From contig JAFRMM010000015.1 in NCBI GenBank assembly GCA_017430675.1, positions 1-20,717 on the forward strand: a DNA stretch of 20,717 nt, given 5' to 3'. The translations under genes and the position numbers were made by a program. The notes beneath the pieces are model-generated. The model was not told where the DNA came from. It was given only the letters and a program-made list of their open reading frames with translations, and made no database searches. Numbering within the stretch: position 1 is the first letter of the stretch; the number at the start of each line of letters is the position of its first letter. This stretch comes from Prevotella sp. (lineage in GTDB: Bacteria; Bacteroidota; Bacteroidia; Bacteroidales; Bacteroidaceae). Shown here one piece after another: positions 7,767 through 14,617 of this stretch.

Positions 7767-9344
7767 TTAGTGAGGTCGTCGCTGGGAAATGATGAAGCGG
7801 TCTGGCTCGATGGAGAAGGTAGGCAACTTGCCATCTGATGCTCCACGGGTTTTGCTCATACCGCTTGAGTAATCCACGTATCGGGCCAGGAAGTCCATAA
7901 TCTGCTGCCTGTCATCCTCGCTGAAGTGCTCAGAATTGTTGAGATCCTGGTCGTGTACGCCGCGCTCGCCTATAAGCATCATCGACGTGTTCTTGTTGAT
8001 CTTGTCGGGACGGGCGCCCGTCCATGGGTCGTTATTGGCATAGTAGAATAGGATGGGGCAACCGGTATTTGGTATGAAGTTCTCGCGTATATCCTTGATC
8101 CTCGAGTTGTCGTAAGTGTCATAGAGCCAGACATCCTGTGGAAATAGAGTGGAAGGATTCGGATTTTGCTCAAGATTATTAAGACTTTTATAGCGTGAGA
8201 AGTCCTGTTCGTACTGTCCCAGTTGCTTGGCAGACTGAATACAGTAAGGATAACCGTCGTCAGCCTTCCAGTAGTAGTCTTCCCCTTCATTATCAGGCAT
8301 CATCGGCGAGTCATACTTCCACAGGCCATTCTTCGTCAGTACATCGCGGAAATAGATGTAGTCGAGAATCACTTCAGTATCAGCGTCAGCCGATGGAATG
8401 TACTGGGCACGCTCGTCGGCCGTGCAATAGGAGCACACGGAGAAGAAGAATTCTAAGGGAGTTAATATATAAGTGTCCATATCATCTTTGAACCACGGCC
8501 CTGTCTGCTCCGGGTGGAGTGCCTTGAGTTGCTCATTATAGTTCTTGCACATCTGGACGTAGGTGTTGTAGAGTCCCCCGTGTTCCAAATCCTCATATAG
8601 TTTGAAGCATATTTTGTGCATATTGTCGCGCTCAGCATCACTGCCCGACTCGCAGTCGAGATAAGTGCCTACGGGCTTGTAGTAGAGTGAAGTCATGAAG
8701 GGTGAGCAGAACGCGGTGGTCACCGTCATATCGTTGGGATAGAAATAGCGGTAGAAAAGCGATGCCATGCCGTCCTTGCTGGTTCCCGTGCTGATCCACT
8801 CCTTAGGCAGTATCTTCTTCAGAGGCTCGAAGATGGCGTGATGGTCGGCAGCAGCCTGCTCGATGGTGAGGTAGTCCCATTTAGTGTCGTTCAGATTCTT
8901 CGAGTCGCCGAAGTAGCGATGTTCCACGACGATAAGGTTAGCGTCCATATTGGCAGAAATGTCGAGATTGCCTACCCTGCCCTTCCAAGAGTCAGGCACG
9001 TCATAGCCACTGGTGTACATCACGGTAGGACGGTCGAAGCCCTTAAAATACATGAGGGCCTTCTGTTTCATCGTCCCTGCCGAGGGATTCTCGTGATCGA
9101 TAGGCTGATTGAAGAACACCTCGTAGCACTCCGTGTACCCGACAAGATCCTTATCAGGCGTAAATGCTTCGATACTTGCCACATTCTCCACTTTAGCCAG
9201 CAGATCGCCGAAGGGAGTCGTCGAAGGTGGTTCTGGTTCAGGCACAACGGGGTTATCCTCCATCACAATACACGATACGAATGTGATGGATACCAAGCCG
9301 CATATCAAGTTGACGAAGAACAACTTCTGAAACAAAGTTCTCAT
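7767..9344 (-). CDS. Lipoprotein serine peptidase, S37/S28 (tripeptidyl/prolyl aminopeptidase-like)
   Basis: A 525-residue predicted lipoprotein. From the ATG at 9344 the N-terminus is a lipoprotein signal ending in a lipobox-like ITFVSC (Cys25), followed by a proline- and glutamate-rich linker (residues 30-41). The alpha/beta-hydrolase core carries NQPIDHENP, VMYTSGYDVP and VVEHRYFGDS, hallmarks of the S28/S37 peptidase group. Its nucleophile elbow is TGTSKDGM (Ser189), with Asp439 in NNDPWTGA and His464 in GVHDQDL as likely triad partners. Such enzymes release dipeptides or tripeptides from peptide N-termini. It probably sits in the outer membrane or periplasm and helps peptide scavenging. 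The frame extends to 9488, but that extension translates a REP element and lies upstream of a good promoter, so it is rejected. It is monocistronic and flanked by REP-like units. Confidence 0.85.
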   Translation of the reverse strand: MRTLFQKLFFVNLICGLVSITFVSCIVMEDNPVVPEPEPPSTTPFGDLLAKVENVASIEAFTPDKDLVGYTECYEVFFNQPIDHENPSAGTMKQKALMYFKGFDRPTVMYTSGYDVPDSWKGRVGNLDISANMDANLIVVEHRYFGDSKNLNDTKWDYLTIEQAAADHHAIFEPLKKILPKEWISTGTSKDGMASLFYRYFYPNDMTVTTAFCSPFMTSLYYKPVGTYLDCESGSDAERDNMHKICFKLYEDLEHGGLYNTYVQMCKNYNEQLKALHPEQTGPWFKDDMDTYILTPLEFFFSVCSYCTADERAQYIPSADADTEVILDYIYFRDVLTKNGLWKYDSPMMPDNEGEDYYWKADDGYPYCIQSAKQLGQYEQDFSRYKSLNNLEQNPNPSTLFPQDVWLYDTYDNSRIKDIRENFIPNTGCPILFYYANNDPWTGARPDKINKNTSMMLIGERGVHDQDLNNSEHFSEDDRQQIMDFLARYVDYSSGMSKTRGASDGKLPTFSIEPDRFIISQRRPH

Positions 9345-9374
9345 CATACAGATTGTTTTTAGTTTTGATCGTTG

Positions 9375-9405
9375 CAAATTTACGAACTTTATATGAAACT
9401 TCCAA
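9375..9405 (-). promoter_or_regulatory. Promoter of the lipoprotein peptidase gene
   Basis: On the minus strand TTG (9405-9403), a 20-nt spacer and TAAATTTG (9382-9375) match the Bacteroidota -33/-7 consensus. Transcription would begin near 9368, about 24 nt before the ATG at 9344. This supports that start over longer versions of the frame. Confidence 0.7.
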
Positions 9406-9425
9406 GCATTTTGCCAAAAAAGCAT

Positions 9426-9456
9426 GAACTCATTGGGGACGGTTCTCACTGAGTTC
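9426..9456 (+). repeat. REP-like palindromic unit (core GGGGACGGTTCTC)
   Basis: A perfect 7-bp stem, GAACTCA (9426-9432) with TGAGTTC (9450-9456), encloses a 17-nt loop carrying GGGGACGGTTCTC (9435-9447). The core is repeated in opposite orientation at 7739-7751 on the other side of the peptidase gene. A tandem 9-bp duplication (GCGTCACTG at 9466-9474 and 9475-9483) lies just beyond it. Confidence 0.7.
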
Positions 9457-9495
9457 TGAAAACGAGCGTCACTGGCGTCACTGTGCATGGGTCAG

Positions 9496-9593
9496 GTGGG
9501 TGTGGGTGGAGGATTAATTTGAAAACTTTCACGCGTACTGTACGCACGCGGTACGCGTAAGGAATCTGGGAAACATCCTCCACCCACACCCAC
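9496..9593. repeat. Nested inverted-repeat element
   Basis: A perfect 19-bp inverted repeat (9496-9514 with 9575-9593; G-rich arm GTGGGTGTGGGTGGAGGAT) encloses a second perfect 8-bp inverted repeat (ACGCGTAC 9531-9538 with GTACGCGT 9551-9558) around a 12-nt loop. The segments between the two stems are 16 nt on each side, so the element is symmetrical in length. No gene product is supported here. Transcribed from either strand it would fold into a long hairpin with a central internal loop. A mobile MITE-like or structured-RNA origin is inference. Confidence 0.75.
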
Positions 9594-9649
9594 TGAAAAA
9601 CCGTTTGATGATCTCCGTTCTTTCCATACCTCATTTTATTATCGCGCGA

Positions 9650-9657
9650 CAAAGATA
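9650..9657 (-). promoter_or_regulatory. Candidate -7 element (TATCTTTG) reading into the nested repeat
   Basis: TATCTTTG on the minus strand is an exact TAnnTTTG match, but no convincing -33 TTTG lies at the right distance. A transcript starting near 9643 would cross the nested inverted repeat and the REP-like unit. A 62-codon frame (9634 down to 9446) lies in this path, but its codons simply translate the repeats. Confidence 0.3.
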
Positions 9658-9728
9658 CGAAATAAAACGATACGTTTGCCGAAAATCCCCAACTCAGGAT
9701 AAACCTAAATTCATAGGGGGCCGGCAAT

Positions 9729-9830
9729 ACTCAATGCTTATTGAAAATTACTCAATGACTATTTCAAATTAGTCATTGACTATTTCAGATTAGTCACTGC
9801 TTAATTTTCAAAAAGCACTGCTTAATTTTA
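9729..9830. repeat. Degenerate ~21-bp tandem repeats, about five units
   Basis: Units begin ACTCAATG (9729), ACTCAATG (9750), AGTCATTG (9771), AGTCACTG (9792) and AGCACTG (9814). Each is followed by an A/T-rich tail such as ACTATTTCAAATT or CTTAATTTTCAAA. The first three are exactly 21 bp long; the later ones diverge and the last is shorter. The units touch each other without unique spacers. No function is evident. Confidence 0.7.
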
Positions 9831-9849
9831 ATCCTCCCGCGCGTCACGT

Positions 9850-9885
9850 AAAAAATAATGTGGCAATCAGTTTTGCCACATTATT
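9850..9885 (-). terminator. Rho-independent terminator after the rubredoxin gene
   Basis: A perfect 13-bp stem (AATAATGTGGCAA 9854-9866 with its complement at 9873-9885) has a 6-nt loop. On the minus strand it is followed by a run of six T (9855-9850, overlapping the base of the stem). It begins 6 nt after the rubredoxin stop codon and closes the operon that begins at 11732. Confidence 0.9.
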
Positions 9886-9890
9886 GATTC

Positions 9891-10046
9891 TTACTCAGGC
9901 TTGAACTCGTCCTTGCCTACGCCACAGATGGGGCATACCCAGTCATCGGGGATATCCTCAAAAGCAGTTCCTGGCTCGATGCCGTTGTCGGGATCACCTT
10001 CTGCGGGGTCATAGACGTAACCGCAAACTTCGCAAATGTACTTCAT
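9891..10046 (-). CDS. Rubredoxin
   Basis: A 51-residue one-iron electron carrier. Both CxxCG knuckles are present: [15 protein letters not shown] at residues 5-19 and [11 protein letters not shown] at 38-48. Between them lies the conserved stretch [17 protein letters not shown], so the Fe(SCys)4 site is complete. In anaerobes such rubredoxins pass electrons to rubrerythrin, superoxide reductase or oxygen-reducing flavoproteins; the partner cannot be read from this window. The start is 12 bp after the GT9 gene stop codon and no separate promoter is seen, so it looks like the last gene of that operon, closed by a strong terminator just after its stop. Confidence 0.96.
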   Translation of the reverse strand: MKYICEVCGYVYDPAEGDPDNGIEPGTAFEDIPDDWVCPICGVGKDEFKPE

Positions 10047-10058
10047 AATCGTAAATGT

Positions 10059-11111
10059 TTAGTTATTAATAAGGGTTGTTATTCTCTCAACAATCCGCTC
10101 TGGCGGAATGTTCTGTAGGCAGGCATAGTCGCCACGCTGGCAGGGCTTGTTGCCAAAGATGCTGCAGGGGCGGCAGTCGAGGTCTATCTGGATGGCATTC
10201 TCTTTTGACTGGTTGAAGCCGAAGAAGCCGGCCATGGGATGCGTGGCTCCCCAGACACTGACTACGGGGATACCAGTCAGTGAGGCCAGGTGCATGTTAG
10301 CAGAATCCATCGAGAGCATGACATCCAGATGACTCATCACAATCAGTTCCTGATACATCGTCTCACAATGGCGGCTGACATACATACACTGGTGGTACTG
10401 GGCACACCATAGTTGGAAGTACTTATTCTCCTGTTCTCCTTTTCCAAAGAGGAAGATGCGCGCCTTGGGGTATTTCTGTATCAGTTGGAAGATCACCTGT
10501 TCCATCAGTCTGGGAGGATAGATCTTTCCTTCATGGGCGGCGAAAGGTGCGATGCCGATCCATTGCTCGAAATTCTTCTTCGGCCCGAAGACGGCAGGCA
10601 ACAGGTTCAGGTTTCCTCCCTCTTCAGGGAAGATGGAACGGAACTTGCTGATGTCAATGGGGTATCCCAGACGGGCGAAGACCTCCGCATAGTTCTCAAA
10701 GGAAGTGGGCAACTGCTGTTTCACCTTATTCTTATAGGAGACCAGTTTCCGTCGCTGTCTCCGATGCTTGTTGATATGCTCCACACGGTACCTGCCAAGA
10801 TTGAAGCGCACCCTGAGGTATTCGGAGCGGAGCACATTGTGGAGGTCGGCCACCTTCGTGAACTGCTTAGCCACCAATCTACGGTAAAGGGCATTCAGGC
10901 CTTTTACGCCAGAATATTCTCTCTTGAGGTCGGCTTCCATGAAATTAACGTTTGGAGCGAGGTCTTCGAAGAAGGAACGGGCAAACCCCTTGCTCAGTAC
11001 CGTGATACGGATATCCGGATATTGGTTGGCCAGTGCCCATACCACGGGCACTACCATCGCCACATCACCCAATGCGGAGAACCGTATGACGAGTATATGC
11101 TCCTTCTTCAC
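10059..11111 (-). CDS. Glycosyltransferase family 9 (ADP-heptose:LPS heptosyltransferase-like)
   Basis: A 350-residue cytoplasmic GT9 enzyme that would transfer a heptose or similar sugar to the lipid A-core of LPS. The N-terminal Rossmann domain begins ILVIRFSALGDVAMVVPVVWAL, the usual GT9 start. The C-terminal nucleotide-sugar domain contains IGIAPFAAHEGKIYP, ARIFLFGKG and the diagnostic SMDSANMHLASLTGIPVVSVWGATHP. A cysteine-rich tail (CRPCSIFGNKPCQRGDYACL) is present, as in many relatives. The start is a GTG at 11111: an in-frame stop lies closely upstream and no nearby ATG gives a full domain. It lies 12 bp after the DUF4254 gene and 12 bp before rubredoxin. The sugar donor is not determinable from sequence alone. 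Confidence 0.9.
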   Translation of the reverse strand: MKKEHILVIRFSALGDVAMVVPVVWALANQYPDIRITVLSKGFARSFFEDLAPNVNFMEADLKREYSGVKGLNALYRRLVAKQFTKVADLHNVLRSEYLRVRFNLGRYRVEHINKHRRQRRKLVSYKNKVKQQLPTSFENYAEVFARLGYPIDISKFRSIFPEEGGNLNLLPAVFGPKKNFEQWIGIAPFAAHEGKIYPPRLMEQVIFQLIQKYPKARIFLFGKGEQENKYFQLWCAQYHQCMYVSRHCETMYQELIVMSHLDVMLSMDSANMHLASLTGIPVVSVWGATHPMAGFFGFNQSKENAIQIDLDCRPCSIFGNKPCQRGDYACLQNIPPERIVERITTLINN

Positions 11112-11123
11112 TTTCTCACCCCT

Positions 11124-11732
11124 TTATTTTTCACCATTATAAAGGACTGGATTTGTGGCAGGATCATTGTACATCTTCATCTGACGATAGACCTTCATGT
11201 ACTTTCTTCCTGCCTCTATGTCCTCCAATAACTGGTCGATAGCCAGCGACAAGTCTTTCTGCTGCTCCAGCAGGACACCGAGTTTCCCCTGACACTTGGC
11301 AATGTGTTCTGGTGTCGCATCCTTACGATCTACCTGTTCCTGCATGTGATAGATCTTCAGGGCGAGGATGCTCAGACGATCTACAGCCCAGGCAGGACTC
11401 TCTGTGTTCAGACGGGCTTCAGGCAGCGGTTTCACCTCACTATATACATGACGGAAGTGAGAGTCAATCTCCTCCACCAGATCCGTACGGTCCTGATTGC
11501 TTCTGTCAATGCGCCGTTTCAGGGACAGTGCTTCGACAGGATTGATATGCGGATCACGGATGATATCCTCGAAATGCCATTGGACGGTATCGATCCAGCA
11601 TTTGAGATAAAGGCTATGCTCTATGCTGTCTTTCGGATAGGGATTCTTGATAGAGGTATTGACATCATCCGTGAGATGATAGTCGTCAATAGCCCGCTTG
11701 AAAATCTGATTGGCTTGTTCTGTAAACGACAT
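11124..11732 (-). CDS. DUF4254 domain-containing protein
   Basis: A 202-residue, mostly helical, charged cytoplasmic protein with no signal peptide or membrane segment. I recognise the DUF4254 family from SIEHSLYLKCWIDTVQWHFEDIIRDP (residues ~37-62), LKRRIDRSNQDRTDLVEEID and ALKIYHMQEQVDR. Its members are regularly found in Bacteroidota beside GT9 heptosyltransferases, as here. The family has no established function; a role in LPS core assembly is a guess from context. The frame extends to a TTG at 11753, but the ATG at 11732 (MSFTEQANQIF) is preferred because a promoter -7 element ends at 11751, which would exclude the longer form. It is the first gene of a three-gene operon with 12-bp spacers. 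Confidence 0.85.
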   Translation of the reverse strand: MSFTEQANQIFKRAIDDYHLTDDVNTSIKNPYPKDSIEHSLYLKCWIDTVQWHFEDIIRDPHINPVEALSLKRRIDRSNQDRTDLVEEIDSHFRHVYSEVKPLPEARLNTESPAWAVDRLSILALKIYHMQEQVDRKDATPEHIAKCQGKLGVLLEQQKDLSLAIDQLLEDIEAGRKYMKVYRQMKMYNDPATNPVLYNGEK

Positions 11733-11750
11733 GATTCTTATTTTATTCCG

Positions 11751-11781
11751 CAAAACTACGGAAAGTTTTTCAAATAGCCAA
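11751..11781 (-). promoter_or_regulatory. Promoter of the DUF4254-GT9-rubredoxin operon
   Basis: On the minus strand TTG (11781-11779), a 20-nt spacer and TAGTTTTG (11758-11751) match the Bacteroidota promoter pattern. The predicted start near 11744 gives a leader of about 12 nt before the ATG at 11732. It is divergent from the acpP promoter about 120 bp away. Confidence 0.6.
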
Positions 11782-11903
11782 CTAATTCTTTATAATTTCA
11801 TCTTATTTTGCAAAATTATTGTTGGTAACGCACACAAAAACGCTATTTTTTTGCACAATTGCACCCTGTTTGTGCAAATGAAAGCAAGTTTTTCTTAAAA
11901 AAG

Positions 11904-11935
11904 TTTGCGTAAGTGAAAGAAAATGTGTTACTTTG
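11904..11935 (+). promoter_or_regulatory. acpP: Promoter of acpP
   Basis: TTTG (11904-11907), a 20-nt spacer and TTACTTTG (11928-11935) match the -33/-7 pattern with one mismatch in the -7 element. The start would be near 11942, leaving a leader of about 70 nt before the acpP ATG. The 11782-11903 stretch upstream is AT-rich with nothing else recognisable. Confidence 0.6.
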
Positions 11936-12010
11936 CACCCGATTTCAGCGAAAGGCTGTAAAATCTTCAAGATAGCAAAATCATTATTAACATTTTAAAG
12001 TATTACAATT

Positions 12011-12247
12011 ATGTCAGAAATTGAAAGCAAAGTAAAGGCAATTATCGTTGATAAACTCGGTGTTGATGAGTCAGAGGTTAAGGCTGAGGCAAGTTTCACC
12101 AATGATCTGGGCGCAGATTCACTGGACACCGTTGAGTTGATTATGGAATTTGAGAAGGAGTTTGGTATTTCTATTCCTGATGACAAGGCAGAGAAGATCG
12201 GTACTGTCGGCGATGCCATTGCTTACATCGAAGAGAACGCAAAATAA
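12011..12247 (+). CDS. acpP: Acyl carrier protein
   Basis: A 78-residue acidic, four-helix carrier that holds growing acyl chains on a 4'-phosphopantetheine arm during type II fatty-acid synthesis. The attachment site is Ser37 in [11 protein letters not shown], the canonical DSL motif, and the recognition helix continues [14 protein letters not shown]. The length and the ending ([12 protein letters not shown]) are those of a standard AcpP. It has its own promoter and sits directly upstream of fabF, the usual acpP-fabF pair, separated by a hairpin that may limit readthrough so that ACP is made in excess over the condensing enzyme. Confidence 0.98.
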   Translation: MSEIESKVKAIIVDKLGVDESEVKAEASFTNDLGADSLDTVELIMEFEKEFGISIPDDKAEKIGTVGDAIAYIEENAK

Positions 12248-12260
12248 ATAAAGTTCATAA

Positions 12261-12297
12261 CATAATGGTTGTTTCGTGTTGCGAAGCAACCATTATG
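12261..12297 (+). terminator. Strong hairpin between acpP and fabF (attenuator-like)
   Basis: A 16-bp stem (12261-12276 with 12282-12297; one G-U pair, the rest Watson-Crick) closes a 5-nt loop, 13 nt after the acpP stop. It is followed by CTTTAATTTG rather than a clean T-run, so it may terminate partially or mark an RNA-processing site rather than stop all transcription. The fabF ATG is 15 nt further on and no strong promoter was seen between them. Confidence 0.65.
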
Positions 12298-12312
12298 CTT
12301 TAATTTGTACTT

Positions 12313-13575
12313 ATGGAATTAAAAAGAGTAGTTGTAACAGGTCTTGGCGCAGTGACGCCAGTCGGCAACACTCCTGAGGAGATGTGGAAGAACCTGCTCA
12401 ACGGAGTAAGCGGAGCCGCACCGATTACACATTTCGATGCAACCTTATTCAAGACCAAGTTTGCCTGCGAGGTAAAGAACCTCGACGTGAACGAGTATCT
12501 TGACCGCAAAGAGGCCCGTAAGATGGACCGTTATACACAGTTGGCTATGATTGCTGCCAAGCAGGCTGTCGAGGATTGTGGCATGGACCTGGAGACAGAG
12601 GACATGGATCGTATCGGCGTGGTCTATGGCGTTGGTATTGGTGGAATTAAGACCTTCGAGGACGAGGTGAAGTACTATGGTGTCCATGAGGCCGAGGGTC
12701 CTAAGTTCAATCCCTTCTTCATCCCGAAGATGATCGCTGACATCGCAGCCGGACAGATCTCCATCATGTATGGTTTCCATGGTCCCAACTATATCACGGC
12801 TTCTGCCTGTGCCTCTTCGTCGAATGCGCTGGCCGATGCCTTCAACCTGATTCGTCTGGGTAAGGCCAATGCCATCGTTGCAGGTGGTGCCGAGGCTGCC
12901 ATCTGTGCTACAGGCGTGGGTGGCATCAATGCCATGAAGGCCCTCTCTACCCGCAATGATGAGCCCGAGAAGGCCAGCCGTCCGTTCAGTGCCAGCCGCG
13001 ATGGATTCATCATGGCCGAGGGTGCCGGTTGTCTGATCCTTGAGGAACTGGAACATGCCAAGGCCCGTGGTGCCAAGATCTATGCAGAGATGATAGGTGC
13101 CGGCATGAGTGCCGACGCACACCATATCACCGCTTCCCATCCCGAGGGACTGGGTGCCAAACTCGTGATGAAGAACGCCCTGGAGGATGCCGGCATGAAG
13201 CCTGAGGACATCGACTATATCAATGTACACGGTACCTCTACCCATGTGGGTGATATCTCCGAGGCCAAGGCCATCAAGGAGGTCTTTGGTGATGCAGCCT
13301 TCAAACTGAACATCTCTTCCACGAAGTCCATGACGGGTCACCTGCTGGGTGCCGCTGGAGCCGTGGAGGCTATGGTTACCGTACTGGCTGTCCAGAACGA
13401 TATTGTTCCCCCCACCATCAACCACGAGGAGGGCGACGAGGATCCGGAGATCGATTATAATCTGAACTTCACCTTTAACAAGGCACAAAAGCGCGTGGTT
13501 CGTGCAGGTCTCAGCAACACTTTCGGCTTTGGCGGCCATAACGCTTGTGTGGTGTTTAAAAAGTATGAGGCTTAA
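12313..13575 (+). CDS. fabF: 3-oxoacyl-ACP synthase II (KAS II)
   Basis: A 420-residue condensing enzyme that elongates acyl-ACP with malonyl-ACP, decarboxylating the latter. The thiolase-fold triad is visible: Cys166 in ITASACASSSNAL, His306 in NVHGTSTHVGD and His343 in KSMTGHLLGAAG. Other signatures are RVVVTGLGAVTPVGN at the N-terminus, FSASRDGFIMAEGAG, and NTFGFGGHNACVVF at the C-terminus. Length and motifs fit FabF rather than FabB. The gene follows acpP and its last 11 bp overlap the start of rnc, so fabF and rnc are translationally coupled. Nothing unusual is seen in the protein itself. Confidence 0.98.
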   Translation: MELKRVVVTGLGAVTPVGNTPEEMWKNLLNGVSGAAPITHFDATLFKTKFACEVKNLDVNEYLDRKEARKMDRYTQLAMIAAKQAVEDCGMDLETEDMDRIGVVYGVGIGGIKTFEDEVKYYGVHEAEGPKFNPFFIPKMIADIAAGQISIMYGFHGPNYITASACASSSNALADAFNLIRLGKANAIVAGGAEAAICATGVGGINAMKALSTRNDEPEKASRPFSASRDGFIMAEGAGCLILEELEHAKARGAKIYAEMIGAGMSADAHHITASHPEGLGAKLVMKNALEDAGMKPEDIDYINVHGTSTHVGDISEAKAIKEVFGDAAFKLNISSTKSMTGHLLGAAGAVEAMVTVLAVQNDIVPPTINHEEGDEDPEIDYNLNFTFNKAQKRVVRAGLSNTFGFGGHNACVVFKKYEA

Positions 13576-14617
13576 GGATATTATTGACAGAATCAAACTC
13601 CCTTTCCGCAAGGAGAAGGAGTTTTTTTCTGCTCTTTACGCGATACTGGGATTCTATCCCCGCAACATCGAGTATTACAAGATGGCGCTGATGCACAAGA
13701 GCATCCGCAAGCGCAACGACAAAGGCAAGCCGCTGAACAACGAACGGCTGGAGTTCCTGGGTGACGCCATACTCGATGCTGCGGTGGGCTATATCGTCTA
13801 TCGTCATTACGAGGGTAAGCGTGAGGGGTTCCTGACGAACACGCGCTCCAAACTGGTATCTCGCGACACGCTTGGCAAACTCGCCAACGAGATGGGACTG
13901 GGCAGTCTGCTGCTCTCTTCGGGTCATAGCACTTCCCACAACAGTTATGTGGAGGGAAATGCCTTTGAGGCCCTTGTCGGAGCCATCTATCTCGACCGTG
14001 GCTATGATGCGTGTCTGGAGTTCTTCGAGAAGCGGGTACTTGGCAAGTATATCAATCTCGACAAGGTGGCTTTCAAGGAGGTGAACTTCAAGTCGAAGTT
14101 GTTGGAGTGGTCGCAGAAGAACCGTGTACGCATGGAGTTCAGGATGCTGAAGCAGAAGAAGGATGATAAGGGCAACCCGATTTTCAGTTTCCAGGTGATG
14201 TTGGAGGGTGTGGAAGGCGAGAAGGGCACAGGCTATTCCAAGAAAGAGGCCCAGCAGCAAGCGTCCAAAGACACTCTGCAACGGCTGAAACGTGAGCCCC
14301 AGTTTGTCGATGCCGTCTTCAATGCCAAGACAGAGCGCACGAAGATGGAGGAAGAGCCCGCAGTGGCTGTGCCTGACACAGAACAGGAGCAGAACTTCAT
14401 GATTGAACAGGAGCGTCAGGAGAATCAGGGGGACAGGTCCTTGATTCTGGATGAACCAGAGAATCAAGCGACCTGTCCCCCTGATTCTCCCTGTCCCCCT
14501 GCTTCTTCTTCCTCCGATGACGACTTTGACCTTTCCGACATCTCCCACAAGGAGAAATCCCGTGAGGATATTATTGCCGAGGCCGAGGCTGCTGCCTTTG
14601 CCGAAACTGAAGGATGA
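13565..14617 (+). CDS. rnc: Ribonuclease III with a long acidic C-terminal extension
   Basis: A 350-residue double-strand-specific endoribonuclease for rRNA processing and mRNA turnover. The start is the ATG at 13565 (MRLKDIIDR), overlapping the fabF end by 11 bp; upstream codons in this frame lie inside fabF. The catalytic domain carries the signature NERLEFLGDAILD (residues 59-71, with Glu60, Glu63 and Asp67) and EGNAFEALVGAIYLDRG (130-146, with Glu135). The usual metal-ligand Asp of this second motif is Asn132 here, a change I believe occurs in other Bacteroidota. A dsRNA-binding domain occupies ~174-243 (NFKSKLLEWSQKN to SKKEAQQQASKDTLQRL). After that comes ~105 residues of low-complexity, acidic, Pro/Ser-rich tail, part of which (about residues 286-309) is encoded by an inserted palindromic repeat pair. 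Confidence 0.95.
   Translation: MRLKDIIDRIKLPFRKEKEFFSALYAILGFYPRNIEYYKMALMHKSIRKRNDKGKPLNNERLEFLGDAILDAAVGYIVYRHYEGKREGFLTNTRSKLVSRDTLGKLANEMGLGSLLLSSGHSTSHNSYVEGNAFEALVGAIYLDRGYDACLEFFEKRVLGKYINLDKVAFKEVNFKSKLLEWSQKNRVRMEFRMLKQKKDDKGNPIFSFQVMLEGVEGEKGTGYSKKEAQQQASKDTLQRLKREPQFVDAVFNAKTERTKMEEEPAVAVPDTEQEQNFMIEQERQENQGDRSLILDEPENQATCPPDSPCPPASSSSDDDFDLSDISHKEKSREDIIAEAEAAAFAETEG
14419..14490. repeat. Inverted pair of REP-like units inside the rnc coding sequence
   Basis: A perfect 21-bp inverted repeat (14419-14439 with 14470-14490) encloses a further 9-bp complementary segment (14440-14448 with 14460-14468; one bulged base at 14469), leaving an 11-nt loop. Each half is itself a small palindrome: AGAATCA and TGATTCT around GGGGGACAGGTC. 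It therefore looks like two REP units placed head to head. The rnc frame passes through without a stop. The core resembles the GGGGACGGTTCTC units at 7739 and 9435. Confidence 0.85.

Noticed and set aside
9345..9488. 48-residue N-terminal extension of the lipoprotein peptidase
   Set aside because: It translates the REP-like element and promoter; the lipoprotein signal begins at ATG 9344 and the promoter at 9375-9405 lies just upstream.
9446..9727. 93-codon minus-strand frame (or 62 codons from ATG 9634) upstream of the peptidase
   Set aside because: Its codons run through the nested inverted repeat and the REP-like unit; the translation has no signal, domain or protein-like pattern beyond the repeat. 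Kept only as a possible RNA.
9729..9830. Possible CRISPR array
   Set aside because: The 21-bp units adjoin directly without unique spacers and are degenerate; no cas genes are present.
13502..13564. Upstream extension of rnc inside fabF
   Set aside because: It translates the fabF C-terminus out of frame; RNase III homology begins at the ATG at 13565.
12445..13611. 388-codon minus-strand frame opposite fabF
   Set aside because: It is the antisense shadow of a codon-biased gene; the fabF product on the plus strand is complete, with all catalytic residues.
13556..14548. 330-codon minus-strand frame opposite rnc
   Set aside because: Antisense shadow of rnc; low-complexity Leu/Val/Ile-rich translation without recognisable motifs.
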